DNA of 64,000 nt, from contig KV748243.1 in assembly GCA_001692895.1 (NCBI GenBank), positions 317,248 to 381,247 on the forward strand, given 5' to 3'. Both the position numbers and the translations under genes were made by a program. Source of the stretch: Cenococcum geophilum 1.58 (Eukaryota; Ascomycota; Dothideomycetes; Gloniales; Gloniaceae). This document shows positions 1-13,108 of the stretch, in pieces. The notes beneath the pieces were generated by a model. The model made no database searches. It was not told where the DNA came from and saw only the letters and a list, made by a program, of their open reading frames with translations. The first letter of the stretch is position 1; every line of letters starts with the position of its first letter.

Positions 1-669
1 AATACGATTCTACTAAGACGTTATCTTCTTCTAAAGCGATAACAAACGTACTTTTAGACAAATAGGAGATACCTTATATATATAGTGTGCAGACAAAGGC
101 ATCACTTTTAAATACTAAGCACCGTATACTATATTAGCAAATTGTACGGTGCCAAGACCCTAGAGCTCCTAGAGCCCTTTTAAAGCCTCCTAATAGTCCT
201 AATAGGAACCTGCTAAGAACCTACTAGGGCCCTATTAGGGCCTAAACGGAACTTCCGTGTAATACTTATACTTAGAGTTCCTGTTAGGGGCCTAATTAGA
301 TAGTTAGTGCTATTAGGTCCCCGCCAGGGCCTAACAAAACTAACAGAAGGCTATACACTTTCCCTAATATAAGGAACAAAATAGTAGAGTAGAACGATCT
401 GGACAAACCCTTATAGAATAATTAAGGGCTATATAGCTAGAAGCTTCCTTACCCCTATCTTTAGAACTAGAAGCCTTCTTTGCTACTAGCTACGCACTTA
501 ATTAAACCCTAAATAAGCAACTAGGGTAGAGAACCCCCTATAAGGTTACCTACGGCAAGCTGCTATCTCTTACCTATATGTATAGATATGGCTGCAAAAC
601 CTATACATTAGACAAATAAATTAAAGGGGGAGATAAACTAGCTCCTTACGCATTAATTAGATATCTAGT
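1..669 (+). pseudogene. Ty1/copia polyprotein, integrase part (left piece)
   Basis: Left part of a copia polyprotein that enters from outside the window. From about 400 to 669 one frame reads, through RIP stops, as the C-terminal half of a copia integrase: an ERSGxTLIEK stretch, then an RTPYKVTYGK segment, a YRYGCKTYTLDK segment and GDKLAPYALI before the break. The frame resumes at 10436 with GYNLTNIY and IPSLRKVI, so both pieces belong to one gene split by the gypsy insertion. The duplicated target is CTAGT (665-669) and CTGGT (10431-10435). Integrase would insert the cDNA copy; this one is dead. Bases 1-390 are too eroded to assign domains, and the element's 5' LTR lies outside the window. 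Confidence 0.75.
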
Positions 670-1090
670 TATAACAAAGCCTTATAGGTAAGTGCCACGG
701 TAAACTTATTAATGCGCTGGTTATATAGGTATAGAATAGTCAACAACGTAAATATAACTAGTGGAGTAGTTACCTAACAGATTAACTCTAATTATATTCT
801 AAGATTTACTATAAAGGAGAGAACTATCTAGGTAGGGACTATGGTCCTTTAAATACACAACTATACTCCTAAGAAATCCCCTTTATACGTAAGGTATATA
901 TACTCTATTTACTCTATTACGGATCCTATAGATTATACAGATTATATAGATTATATTATATAACTTTAGTTACTATTCCTTATTATATAGTTTTATTAGC
1001 TCTATTCTAAACTATACCTAAATTAACTAACTAGCTTCTTCTAACTCTTCTCCTAGTAGTTATAATATTATACTTAAAGCGTCCGTAATA
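670..1090 (-). repeat. 3' LTR of gypsy A
   Basis: A 421-bp LTR, downstream in element orientation. It aligns end to end with the split copy at 8233-8535/10313-10430, with differences that are nearly all transitions. On the internal side (1091 onward) the minus strand is purine-rich (GGAGGGAGATAG), the expected polypurine tract for plus-strand priming. Confidence 0.88.
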
Positions 1091-4000
1091 CTATCTCCCT
1101 CCTCTTTATCTTTGTCTTTAAAGATCCTAAATATCTCTAAGTTGTTTACTAGAGGTATAATATCCGTCTAATTAATTTAGTTAATATTATTACTTATTAT
1201 ACCTAAAGTTCCTTTTTTCTCTTTAACTGCTCGTTACGTTCGCACTATTACTACGATATTATCTCTTAGTGAGATTATACCGTCTCCGTATTCTTACTGT
1301 TCTAAAAAGGGGTTGGTTTATATTACGTTAGCGAACCTATCCTTATAATAACCGTCCTCTTACTTAGAGTGCACTAAAGCGAATATTTATTTATCTTATA
1401 ACGTTCGCTCTATCTCTAATACTAAATATACGCGACCTATTACTCTTAATAGTCATCTAGTTCCCTAATTAATTGTCTTAGTGTCTTATGTTTAATTTAC
1501 TGCTATATAGCTAGATAATAAACTATCTATTACCCTTATAAAGTTATATTATTCGCGTAATACTAAACGGGAGGCTACCGATGCTCAGTAACGGGCCCTT
1601 AAGTCTTATCTTGCGGCGTTTACTTAGTTAATCCGTCTTAAGAAGGTTTATAAAAAGGTCCATTCTAAGAAGTAAAAACTTATAGAATAAGGTTTATAGG
1701 GACTTAGTAATAAAAGAATAAATTCTTTACTAACTAAGAAGGAAACAGATCTAAGTAGTTTGGCAACTACTCTTCTTAGGTCCCCCTTAGGTAACTTATT
1801 CTTTAGCAATCCTTTTTTATTAATACTACCTAACCTAATCTCTTCTAATACTCCTCTACCTTTCTTATAGCGTTTTTTTTTTAAATTTTCTAGTAGTTCC
1901 TAGGTAGTTTTAGTATAGCTTATCTACTTAACCTTATACTATATTTTATTGTTAATATCCTTATAACTAATAATCTTTAAAACCTACTATTTGTCTTCTT
2001 CCTATCCTTTATACGTATCTACCTTATAGACTAGTGGTTTAATATCTCCGTATACTAATTTTAGTATTATAATATACTATATAGGGTAGATCTTTATCTT
2101 AGCTAGTAGGTTTAACTTAAATATAACCAGTAAAATTCTTTATATAATTTTAAAAGGTCCTAGTCTAATATAGTCCAACTTCTTACTTAGTTATTAACTT
2201 TTAAAATTTTTATATAGTAGCCATACTTTATCTCCCTCCTTAAGATCTAGTCCCTTAGATCTCTTAGCATTATAGTACNTTTTTATTCTCTNTTNNACTT
2301 TNTTTACTAATTNTATAAGGTCTATATAAAGATTTATTAGTGTCTTTATTCTTTCTTTAGCTATACTACTTATTTTCTTTACTTATTATAGTAATAACAA
2401 TATTCTTAACTTATATCCGTAATTTGCCTTAAATAGTAATATACCTATTCCTTCCTATAGTATTATATTATATATAAACTATATAACTAGTAGTAATAAT
2501 ACCTAATTATTCTATATATAATTAATATAATATCTTAAATACTATTCTAGCATCTAATTCAATCTTTCTATTTATCTATTTATCTATAAATAATATACGG
2601 TAAAAGTTACTACTTAAATTCCTTACTCTACTAAGAACACTTCTTAAAATACTACTCTAAATCTTAAATCTCTATCTAATATAATTTTACTTAGTGCTCT
2701 ATATCTTATAAACACTTCTTTAATATAGATTCTAGTAACATCTTCCGCTAATATTTCTTCTATATATGCTATAAAGTATCCCCACTTTATAAGCTTGTCT
2801 ACTATTATTAAGATTATATTATAATCTTATCCGGTAATAAGGTCTTTTAACTTTAGTAACTTAATAATAAAGTCCTATAATATAACCTCTTATAGTCTCT
2901 CTAGTATTTTAATAGGTTATAGCCCTCTATATAGCTTATGCCTTATTAGTTTATTTCTTTAGCAATCTAAATACTCCTTTATTACTTTTTTAGCTATACC
3001 CTAGATTCCATTAATAATATACTCCTCTTAAAGTCTTAACACTAAGCCTATCGCTCCGTTATATCCCTAAGTTATTCCCTTATAGAAATCTTCTATAAAA
3101 TACTCTACTATGCTTCTTAAGATGTACTTTGCCTCTCTATACTTATATAATATTTCTTTCTTTAGGTGCTCTAACTATTCCTTTAGTTATGCTTTAAAGA
3201 TTCTTTATACCTAAAAGCTCTTTAGTATCTTATAGACTCTTTCTAGTTCGTTATCCTCTTAAGTTACTACTAGCTTAGGGTAATTATATCTAATTAACCT
3301 ATTACTATCTCTACGTAGTATTACTCCTAATAGTTTCTTATTATTCTATAGTTTAGCTTTTTTACTAAGTGCATTTACCCTTATATTCTTAGTTCCTTTA
3401 GTATACTAAATCTTAAAATAGTATTCTATAAGCATCTCCGCCTATTTAACTTATCTCTAGTTAAGCTCCTTTATTATTAGAAACCCTATTAGGTTTTTAT
3501 AATCCGTCTTAACTATAAATAGTTTCTCTACGCCTTATAAGAATACTCTCTATTCCTTAAATACTATAACTATACCTAATAACTCCTTATTATAGATGTT
3601 ATAGTTTAACTTTAGTAATATTATCTTTTAACTATAGTATACTACTAGGTGCTATATATCCTTATACTTCTATAGTAGGCATACTCCTAGTACGTAGTCT
3701 AATATATCCGTTTCTACAACCGTGTCTAACCCTAGTTAATAGATTTTAAGGATTAGCTCCTAGGTAAACAATTCCTTAAGTTCTTTAAACAACTTTTTTT
3801 ATTTATCTCCTTATACCTATAGTTCCTCTTTCTTTATAAGCCTAGTAAACGGTTTAATATTCTTTAACTATTACGCTATAAACCTTCTATAGTAATTATA
3901 GAACCCTAAAAATAACCTTAACTATATTATATTTTCTAGTTCTTACCAACTTACTATAGCTTTAATTTTCTTTAAGTCTATACTAATATAACCTAGTTTA

Positions 4001-7000
4001 ATAATAAATCTAACGAAATTAATCTTCCTTATAAAGAACTTACATTTTTTAATTGCTACTAGCATCTATTCTTCTTATAGTCTCTTTAAAACCTATTTAA
4101 CGTATTCCCCGTACTCTTTCTTAGTTATTAAGTAGATAATAATATTATTAAGGTATACTATAATAAACTCATTAAGGTATTCTCCTAATACACTATTAAT
4201 TTGTTTCTAGAACGTTGCTAGTGCGTTTATTAATCTAAACTATATTACTAATAGCTCGTATAGTCCTTCTCTTAATCTAAAGGCTGCCTTCTATTTATTG
4301 CCTTCCTTAATTCTAATCTAATAGTATACCTATCTTAAATCTATCTTTATAAAGATTTGCGCATTACCTATCTAATCCTAAATTTCGCTAATTAAGGGTA
4401 AAGGATACCTATCCTTTTAAGTAATGCTATTTAACTATTTATAGTTAATATATAACCTAAGTTTTCCGTTCTTCTTTAGTATAAATAATACTAGATAACC
4501 TGCTAATAATTGCGATAGTCTAATATATCCCTTTTATAAGTTTTCTTAAATAAACTCTTGCTTATAACTCCTCTTAAGTAAGCTTATAGGTTAGGTAGAA
4601 CCTTAAACTTATTCCTAGTTCTAACTCTATCTTATAGTTCCATACTATATAATCTACTAGCTTTTTACTTTCTAGTAACTATAGTTTTTTGCCATACTTA
4701 TAGTATCTCTTTAGTATATAACTTAAGCCTCGCTTAGTCTCTTTATATATTACTCTAACTTAGTACTATACTAACTTAGTCTATTATCGTATCTTACGTT
4801 ATTAAGTATCTCTAATATTAACCTATTGTTACGGCTCCGTAACGGATCTAGTTAGGGGGCTCGCTTAAGCCTTGGCATATGTATATAGACGTGTCCTTTT
4901 CCACCTTCTGCTCCTCATCTTGATATCCGGGTCCATAGACATTCCAATTGTACAGGCTTGCATACGTTCTAAACGGCGCTCGTGCCTCGATTGACTGAGT
5001 CGCTGTGACACCTATCCTATAATCCAATCAATCTTTAGATTATATTTCTATAACTAAGGTATACCTAATACTGCCTTATCCCGTCCTAATAGTAGGATAT
5101 TAAAAGATATCTTAATTTATCTTCCTTTAATAGTTAGCTAAATTAGTCCTATTTTAAGGTAAATAATCCCTCCTCTATAGGTTATTAGATCTCCTAAAAT
5201 TATAACTAATAGGTAAAGTTATTCCTTCTATCTATAAGGTAAACCTATTTTTTTAACTACTACTAGTAAAATATAGTTCCGCATTACTCCACTATCTATT
5301 AGTACTTTAAACTTTTAATCTTACTATTTAACTTATAAATTTAGATGCTGTCCTTAAATTCCTTTAAGGGTCTAAGGCTCTACTACTAGCTCCCTCTAGT
5401 TTTATAGGCCTCTACTTTTCCTAACTAATAGCTACTTAATCCTATTTATACTTGGTCTACTTTTAGCCAATACTTAATTCGCTTTTTATCTTTAGTATAC
5501 TATAGATATATATTTTCTAAGCATTCCTACCACTACTATCCGTCTAAGCATTCTTCTATAAAGAACCTTTTTAGTTAAAGTATTAAGTCGCCTAACTCCT
5601 AAACTTCCATTAAATGCTATCTATATATATATTTAGCATTCCTATACTACTATTTATCTAGTATCTAATATATCCTTACTAGGTACTTCCGGTGTTTATT
5701 TTTAGGTACTCTATATATATTATATATATTATCTATATATACAATCTACGATAACGTATAGTATACTAGGTACTTTAGGTCAACTCTTAACTTATCCTTA
5801 TCCTTAAATTTAAACCTCTATCTTATTAATCTAAACGTTATAACTTTATTTGCGGGTATTACGATTTACCTTTTACTTCTTTAATCCTCTAATTATTCCT
5901 CTAGATCTCTTAATATAACTTATAGCCTTTTCTATAATTAGGTAGTCCTAGATAACTTTCTTATCTAACTATATATAGAAATCTTTCTACTTGTCGTTAT
6001 GCCTTTATCTATACCACTTTTAGTATAGTTGCTAGAGTATATACAGTTTATCTATAAGGAAGTATCTTCTTATTACTGCGTTATAACAGCCTTTTATATA
6101 TCGTTCTTTAAATCTAGTAAAGATCCCTAAATCCTCTTCGTTTTCTAGTTTAGTAAGCCACTTAGCTCTTAGTATACCTACTCTAAGCCTATTAGTAATT
6201 CTTTATATAGATGCTCTATCCTTTATATAACCTAATATACTAGTCCTTTAATCTAGTTTCTACTATTACTATATAATAATTCGTTTTCTAAATTCTGTTA
6301 TAGTTTCTTTTAGTTTATATCTCGTAAGTAAATCCTTAAAGTCTTCTTACTTCTTAATTTTAGTATTATATTTTTTAATAGTCCTTATTTATATCTAGAA
6401 ATCTTAGTCCTATAGGATTTTAAATCCTAAGCTTACTTCTACCTTAAGCTTAGCTCTAGCCTTAGTCTAACTAGGCTTACTTAATATTCTTATCTCATCT
6501 TAAAAGTCTTAAATCTTACTTATCTCGTCTTAAAAATCTTATACCATTAGGAAACTTTATCCTAAGCTTATTCGTATATTACTAAACTAAGCCATTACTC
6601 TACTCTATCAGTTATCGTCCATTATAGGTCCTTAAGCTTGCCTTATCTTGTCTTAAAAGTCTTAGTTATCTTATATCTTATCTTAAGAATTTTAAGTCTT
6701 TAGCCTTTTGCCTTTATTAAGTGCCAAAGTAGTTTATTATCCTACTTCTCTTACGTCTTATAAAGCAATAGACATTATATCTAGTAGGGTCTTAATCCCT
6801 ACTAATGTTCCCTATTTTATAGTAGAGTTATTCTCTACTTCTAGTATAATATTTCTAAGGTCTATATACTTCTAGTAAGCTACTCTTATTACCTTATTAT
6901 TACTAAATATTTCGCCTATATTAAATTTATTATCCTTAATATCCGATCTATAAACTAGTTTATTAGTTCCTCTAAACTCTGTTAATTTTAGCTCCTATAG

Positions 7001-8193
7001 CCAATAGCTTACGCCATACTTAGCGTCTTTATAAATTTAGCATATATTATTATAACAAAATGCAAAACTTTTAATTAAACACTCTTTTGTTCCTCACAGT
7101 ATATTATCGTCCCTCTATACGTATATATTATCTACTAGTCTTATCCCTTTTACTATATAGTAGCTCTATTTGCTCTTATAGTCTCTAATATAATAACCTT
7201 ATTTCTTATAATTTATATAAGCTCCTTCTTTAAACCATTTTTCTTACTATAAAGTCCACCTAAACATCTTCTACTGTTAAGATCCTTAGTTTAGCCTTTA
7301 CTCTTTAAATCTCTAATTACTTAATCCTTATCCTCTAGGTTTCTATAATTTCTTATTCTATTTCTTAGATTCTTTAGTACCACTTAGGTTTATTAGCTCT
7401 GCGCTATACTATAGTTTCTAATTTTAACTTTAACTTTGTTATTACGTACCCTACGCCTTATACAACTATAAAACTCTATCCTAACCCTTTTTAGCCTATT
7501 CTCTCTAATAGATTCTATTATTAATCTTAATTACTTAATTAATTAAATCTCTAAGAGTATTTACATCTTTTATTAGGATAATTACGTCCTAGACTTTTGC
7601 TTTAAGTCCTTACTTATACTATACCATCAGCGCTTTATTGTTCTGTTTAACCTATATAGCTAATATCTAAAACTACGTCGTATATTTAATTGCTAAAGTT
7701 CTCTATACTAGGTTTTAAAGCTTTCTTTCTACTATAGTAGTTACCTCTAGGTCTCTAAACATTTACGTTAATTATTCTATAAACCCGCTCTAACTTAAGA
7801 ATATATACTATACTCTTATACCTCTGTAAGGTAAGGCTTAAACTACTTAAGTACTCTTCCAGTTAAGAACAATCCTGCATAAGCAACTTAATCTATAGGC
7901 GTTCCTAGTTTAACTCCTTATATAACCTTAAAGTGCATTTACATAAGAAATCCCTTAAGTTTTAACTTCTCTCCTAAAAATCGCTTAATTAAGGGTAACT
8001 TAACCTTAGCTGCTCTAATCCCAGTAATCCTTTCTTTAAGTATCCTATTATTATCTATTAATTAATTAACCATTTTCTGTAGCTATCCAATAGTAACTAG
8101 TTGCGAGTTAGTATCTACTATACTAGTGTCATTACCTAATCCTAAGGTAGTCGCTGCTGTAGACGCTATTATAACTACTATTTTCGGTAGCAT
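1091..8193 (-). pseudogene. Gypsy A gag-pol, heavily RIP-damaged
   Basis: Coding part of element A, read on the minus strand from an ATG at 8193. In order: a gag start like that of element D; a CCHC knuckle relic near 7225-7160 with its cysteines changed; a long stretch without a recognised domain; a retropepsin LIDSG motif near 5300; reverse transcriptase with the catalytic YLDD box changed to YLNN near 4160-4128; RNase H; an integrase with a zinc-binding start and DDE core at about 3010-1950; a GDKVWLLYKN segment near 2250; and a probable chromodomain near 2000-1855. Stops from CAA/CAG/TGG codons occur throughout, so no product is possible. A solo LTR (4827-5010) sits between protease and RT. 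Assembly Ns lie near 2279-2313. Confidence 0.85.
4827..5010. repeat. Solo LTR of the miniature LTR element
   Basis: A 184-bp TG...CA sequence (TGTTACGG to GCTGTGACA) flanked by perfect CCTAT repeats (4822-4826 and 5011-5015). It matches both LTRs of the 1.4-kb element at 44652-46070. It keeps many CpG and CpA sites and is much less mutated than the gypsy around it. A lone LTR with a target duplication is the normal product of recombination between the two LTRs of a full insertion. Confidence 0.9.
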
Positions 8194-8232
8194 ATTATTT
8201 AACTTCTTTTACTATAACCTTAGTAGTAAATG

Positions 8233-10430
8233 TATAACAAAGCCTTATAGGTAAGTGCTACGGTAGACTTATTAATAGGCTAGGTATATAGGTATAGAAT
8301 AGTTAACAACGTAAATATAACTAGTGGAGTAGTTACCTAATAAATTAACTCTAATTGTATTCTAAGATTCACTATAAAGGAGAGAACTATCTAGGTAGAG
8401 ACTGTAGTCCTTTAAATACACAACCGTACTTCTAAGAAATCCCCTTTATACGTAAGGTACGTATGCTCTATCTACTCTATTATAGATCCTATAGATCACA
8501 CAGATTATACAGATTACGTTACATAACTTTAGTTAAGCTCGGACCCCTAGAACTCGGTTAGCCTCTAAACTCGGCCACCTAACCAAAATTAAACTACCGA
8601 CTTGTTAACCTATTTTCTCCATAACGAATTAATCAATATAGACCAAAATAAGTGAAACTTATAAATAAGTATTATAGATTCTAAATCTAATGTTTATAAG
8701 TCTATACAAAAAGCAGTGCTTGAATATAGTGTCCCTTTGGTAATTTTATGCGATGATTAAATGGCGGACTACTAGGGCAATTTGTACACCAATACAAATA
8801 GCAATTAACTCCTATATAGTAGGTCTTCCTTGCCAATTAGGTACTTAAATAGGATTTATAAAAAATTTCCCTATTATATACATAATTATGAAAAAATAAT
8901 AGCTTAAGTCTCTAGTTAAGGTAGTAATACTAAGCCCCTTAGTAAAATATAGGTAATTAGCAACTCTAAATAAAATCTTTATATAAAAATTATATACACC
9001 TAATCAATAGAAAGTATATAAATTAATAGGGTATAAGTAAATGTAAATTTAAAAGTTTTATAGCCTTTATAAAAGGGTGTAAAAAAAGGGTAATATATAG
9101 GTAAAAAAGACCTAAAATACAGACAAATTTAGAGTTATATTAAGCGTATATATAAATTTAATTATAATAAGATATATCTTTTAAAAAAAGTTTTCCATAA
9201 AGTTGTTTAATAATTATAAATAGGTATATATTATAAAGACAATATTTGCCCTTCGCTAAACAATTTATTTTAAAGGAAAATACCCCTAATTAATATAAGT
9301 ATACTAAGGTAAAGTATTTTATTAAATATACATAGCCCAAAATAATAGTTAAATGGCTAATTGTATTATATTTAGACAATTTATTAAAAAAATTTATACT
9401 TAAAACCAATATTTTTGGTAATAAAGCTTAATTATATTTCTTTAATAGCTATATAAGCTATTATATAGTTAAGTTTTTAATAAAATATATAATATATAAT
9501 ATATAGATTCTTTTTTGCTACTTTATTTAATATAATAACCCTTAAATCTATTTTAAATCTCCTCTATTAAGTTAAAATATTTTAAGTAAATTATAAAGTA
9601 TATATATCTTCGTAATATAGCTCTAATTAAGAAGTACTATTTTACTAAGTATTACTATAAGACCTAAAAAAAGGCCTTATAATAAAAATAACTAATTTTA
9701 GGTAGTATATCTTTAGTATTTATTTATAAAGTCTTTATAAAGGCTTAAAATATTTTTAGGTAAAAAATAGGGCTTTAATAAAGGGGTTAAGCTTTAAAAA
9801 AGCTAATAGTAATTAATTTAATAATATAATGACCCTAAAGAAGCCTTATAATATATATTATATAGCTTAAGGCCTTTATAATAAGTATATACTTAATTAA
9901 AAGACTTAGTTACTTTATAAAAAATAAGTTAACAACTTTAGAGAGTTATTCTAAAGGCTATATATATAGGCGCTTAAATATATAGCTTATAATTATAATC
10001 TAAAGACCTTAAAAGTCCAAAATTATATAAATAGATAATGGTAGATCTAAATATAATACTAAAATATATAGATGCAATTAACAAAGCTATAGTAAAGGCA
10101 GAGGGGAAAAAGGCCAAAATAAGGGTAAAGGGGCTAAAATTAATGCTTTAAAATACGCTAGATAGAAAGCTAGAAGCTGATATACTAAATGGTATATAAG
10201 GGCAATTAATTAATTAAATTTTGTTGAGTGTAAATAGCTTCTAAAGTGGTGTGGCCGATTTGGTAGGGTAACCGAGTTCAGGAGGTAACCGAGTTCTAGG
10301 GGTCCGAGCTTACTATTCCTCGTCACATGGTTCTATCGGCTCCATCCTAGACCGTACCTAAATCAACCAACTAGCTTCTTCCGACTCTTCTCCTAGTAGT
10401 TATAACATTGTACTTAAAGCGTCCGTAATA
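8233..10430 (-). repeat. 5' LTR of gypsy A, split by a DNA transposon
   Basis: Second LTR of element A. Its 421 bp are divided into 8233-8535 and 10313-10430 by the Fot1-like element. Joining the two sides across the duplicated TA restores the sequence of the LTR at 670-1090. Downstream of 10430 lies the CTGGT copy of the target duplication and then the copia gene. Confidence 0.88.
8536..10310. mobile_element. Fot1/pogo-like DNA transposon, degenerate
   Basis: A 1775-bp insertion with terminal inverted repeats. The outer 25 bp (AGCTCGGACCCCTAGAACTC and the next five) match perfectly, and the repeats stay imperfectly paired for about 20 bp more. It is flanked by TA on both sides (8534-8535, 10311-10312), and the uninterrupted target is visible in the sister LTR. 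A TA duplication, a size near 1.8 kb and CGGACCCCT-like ends fit the Fot1/Pot2 branch of Tc1/mariner elements. The interior is so AT-rich that I could not recover a transposase frame, so the superfamily rests on ends, target and size. Confidence 0.75.
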
Positions 10431-10435
10431 CTGGT

Positions 10436-12770
10436 CGGCTATAATTTAACTAATATCTATTAAATCTAAATTCCAAGTCTCCGCAAAGTTATTTAAACTA
10501 AAGACATCATATTTAACGAGACCTCATTCTATAACCCTAAGGGTTAAAACATTAACTACCTGCTAAGGGAAGCATTAAGAGACACCCTATAGATAATCTA
10601 TCCACCAAAACCTCTCCATAAGGATAAATTTAAGGATAAATTTATTTTATATAGACCTACCTTAAATATAGATCAAACGACTACATTAAATGATTTGGCA
10701 GAATCTTATATAAAGGATACTAGGCAGTTACTAACTCCTAGTAGAATAGTATCTCCAGATCTACCAGAAACAAACACTACACTAAGAGGACTTTAAGACA
10801 ATATCCTAAATATAATTAAAGTAATCTCTACCTAGCTAAGCTCCCTAGAACTATCTGATAGAGTCATTAATATAGCTCTACGAGCTAATAAAGTCTTGGC
10901 CAAACCTTCTGCTAATCTTATCCTACTAAAAGGATTTAAACGAATTCGGCGTTAAGCGCATGCAATAGCACTAGCCAATCTATCTACCCTATTTGGTTAC
11001 TACGCTGGATTTACTATAGGACTAGTAAAGGATATTAGCCGAACTAGATCCTTATCCTTATCTTTATATTATAAGAATCTACCTCCTAAACCAAAGAACC
11101 TTAGAGAGCTAAGAAAGCATCCTTTAACTACTGGTTTTTAAAAGGCTATAGAAAAAGAATACAATGACCTAAAACGCTAAGGGATATTTAAGACTATACC
11201 AAAAGCAGAAGCAGGTAACGAGTAGATCCTTTTACTAAAATAGGTCTTTAAATATAAGCTTAATAGCGACGGCTACCTACAGAAGCTTAAAGCTAGGCTA
11301 TATGTCCGTAGAGACCTACAGATTACTAAAGAAGAGACCTATGCAGCAACCCTAGCTACTCGAATATTCCGTGCTCTTATGGCTATAGCAGCCGCATTTA
11401 ACCTAGAAATTTGATAGTATGACGCTGTAAACGCATTTATAAACGCCAAGCTTAGTAAACCAATCTACTACTACTGCCTAGAAGGATTTAATCAAAACGG
11501 ATATGTCCTAAAGCTACTTATGGCGCTATATAGATTAAAAATCTCACTACTACTTTGGTATAAAGAGCTTACTAATATACTGGCTAAATTTGGATTAAAG
11601 CTAGTACTAGGTACTAACTGCCTATTTACTAACGGACGACTTATTATCTTCTTCTATATAAATAATATTGCCGTCCTATTTACTAAGAAGGACCTTTTAA
11701 AACTTGAAGAATTTAAAGCAAAATTGCTACACTAATACGAGATCCGTGTACTAGGAGACCTATAGTAGTTCCTAAGAATTTAAATTAAACGAGATCGACT
11801 AAGTAGGAAACTCTAGCTTTGCTAAGACTCTTATATTAAAAAGATAGCCAATTAATTTAATATTTAACCACTAGAAAGATTTCCTAAGTTACTACTTCCT
11901 GCTAAAGAACTAATTCCGTCTAACCAGCAGACGAACCCTTAAAGAACCCTAGCCTACTAGCAACGAGTAGGGTCACTTACATACCTTGCCGTATTTAGAA
12001 GACCTAATATTACTAAAACGCATTCTAAGCTGGCCAAATTCCTAACTAATCTAAATTAAAAGCACCTTAATGTAGTAAACTAAGCAATTGCCTATTGCCT
12101 TAGAACAAAATCTACAGCTATTAAATACTCTAGCAAAGTATTTAGAGCCCACGTCTACTTTAGAAACCCTAAAGGAGAAGATATTACCTTTTACGGAGCA
12201 TTTAACGTAGTATTTGCGGACTATATAGAAACTAGACAGAGCTTTTAAGGATATCTTTTTATGCTATTTAGAGGACTAATTAATTAAAAAGCAACTCTAC
12301 AACAATCTATTACTCGCTTAACTACTAAAGTAGAGTTTCTCTCCCTATCTACTGCTGCCGTTAAAATCATCTAGTGGTAACAATTCTTTAAGGCAATTGG
12401 CTTTAACTTAGAACGCGAATTTACTGTGCTCTGCGATAATATATAAACCGTATAGCTTCTAAGACAGGATACACCAAAGCTTAACACTAAGCTTCGATAT
12501 ATTAATGTCTATTAGCACTGGCTAAGACAGGAAGTCTAAGACAAAAAGATTAACGTCTAATAGGTCCCTATAGATAAGATACCTACTAACGGCCTTACTA
12601 AGATCTTACCCCGTTAAAAGCACGAGGCATAGATAAAGTAGTTAAATTTAGTGGATATTTAATATCAGATTACTACTCTATCTAGCAACTAGCACCCTCG
12701 CAATATTTATAATATCCGCAATATCCGCAATATTTATAATATTCGCAATATGCCATTTTAATTACCCTAC
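10436..12770 (+). pseudogene. Ty1/copia polyprotein: integrase end, RT, RNase H
   Basis: Continuation of the copia gene at 1-669. After the integrase tail (GYNLTNIY, IPSLRKVI) the frame reaches the reverse transcriptase at about 11190-11750: YKLNSDGYLQKLKARL, then QYDAVNAFIN with the first catalytic Asp kept, then FYINNIAVLF, where the normal YVDD box has become INN. A stop-free stretch covers 11520-11735. RNase H follows, with VFADYIETRQSF near 12210-12240 (normally ADxxxxxDTRxS) and a C-terminal part to about 12650. CAG/CAA/TGG stops are frequent but fewer than in gypsy A. RT and RNase H would copy the element RNA into DNA; this copy is inactive. Confidence 0.85.
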
Positions 12771-12873
12771 ACTTGCTACTCTTAAATTATATCTAAATTT
12801 CCTATTTTTGTATAGCTTCTGCCCTTATTTTATGTTCTATAGCTTTAACTACACGGTTAAATCTAGGGGTGTG

Positions 12874-13108
12874 TGTAACCGACTACCGACACTATACTAA
12901 GACATAAGATCACTGCTTAGAAGGCTCCAAGATAGCGTCAACGCCACCCTATATATTAATTGCAGATCAATATTACTTGCAGATCACCGTTCCTATTTCA
13001 GCTATCTATTACCCCATTACTTCTACCTTCTTCGTGTATATATAGAGACTTTAGAGCTACATTCACAATCAAGTCGTTTATTTAATTCTTCGCACTACAA
13101 AGCTTACA
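12874..13108 (+). repeat. 3' LTR of the copia element (proposed)
   Basis: After the polyprotein a purine tract (AAATCTAGGGG) is followed by a TGTAACC... sequence ending ...GCTTACA, about 235 bp with TG/CA ends. Beyond 13108 a different element (gypsy B) starts abruptly. The 5' LTR is outside the window, so the exact start (12872 or 12874) cannot be checked. Confidence 0.6.

Larger units (their letters stand above)
670..10430 (-). mobile_element. Ty3/gypsy retrotransposon A, complete, nested
   Basis: Full-length minus-strand gypsy element. Both ends carry the same 421-bp LTR (670-1090; 8233-8535 plus 10313-10430), reading TATAACAAAGCC at one end and GTCCGTAATA at the other (RIP forms of a TG...CA LTR). 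Flanks CTAGT and CTGGT are a 5-bp target duplication differing by one transition. Removing the two later insertions leaves about 7.8 kb. It landed in the integrase gene of the copia element around it. Elements C, D and E belong to the same family. The integrase tail appears to carry a chromodomain, which in chromoviruses steers integration to heterochromatin; that would fit nesting in repeats, but is inferred. Confidence 0.9.
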
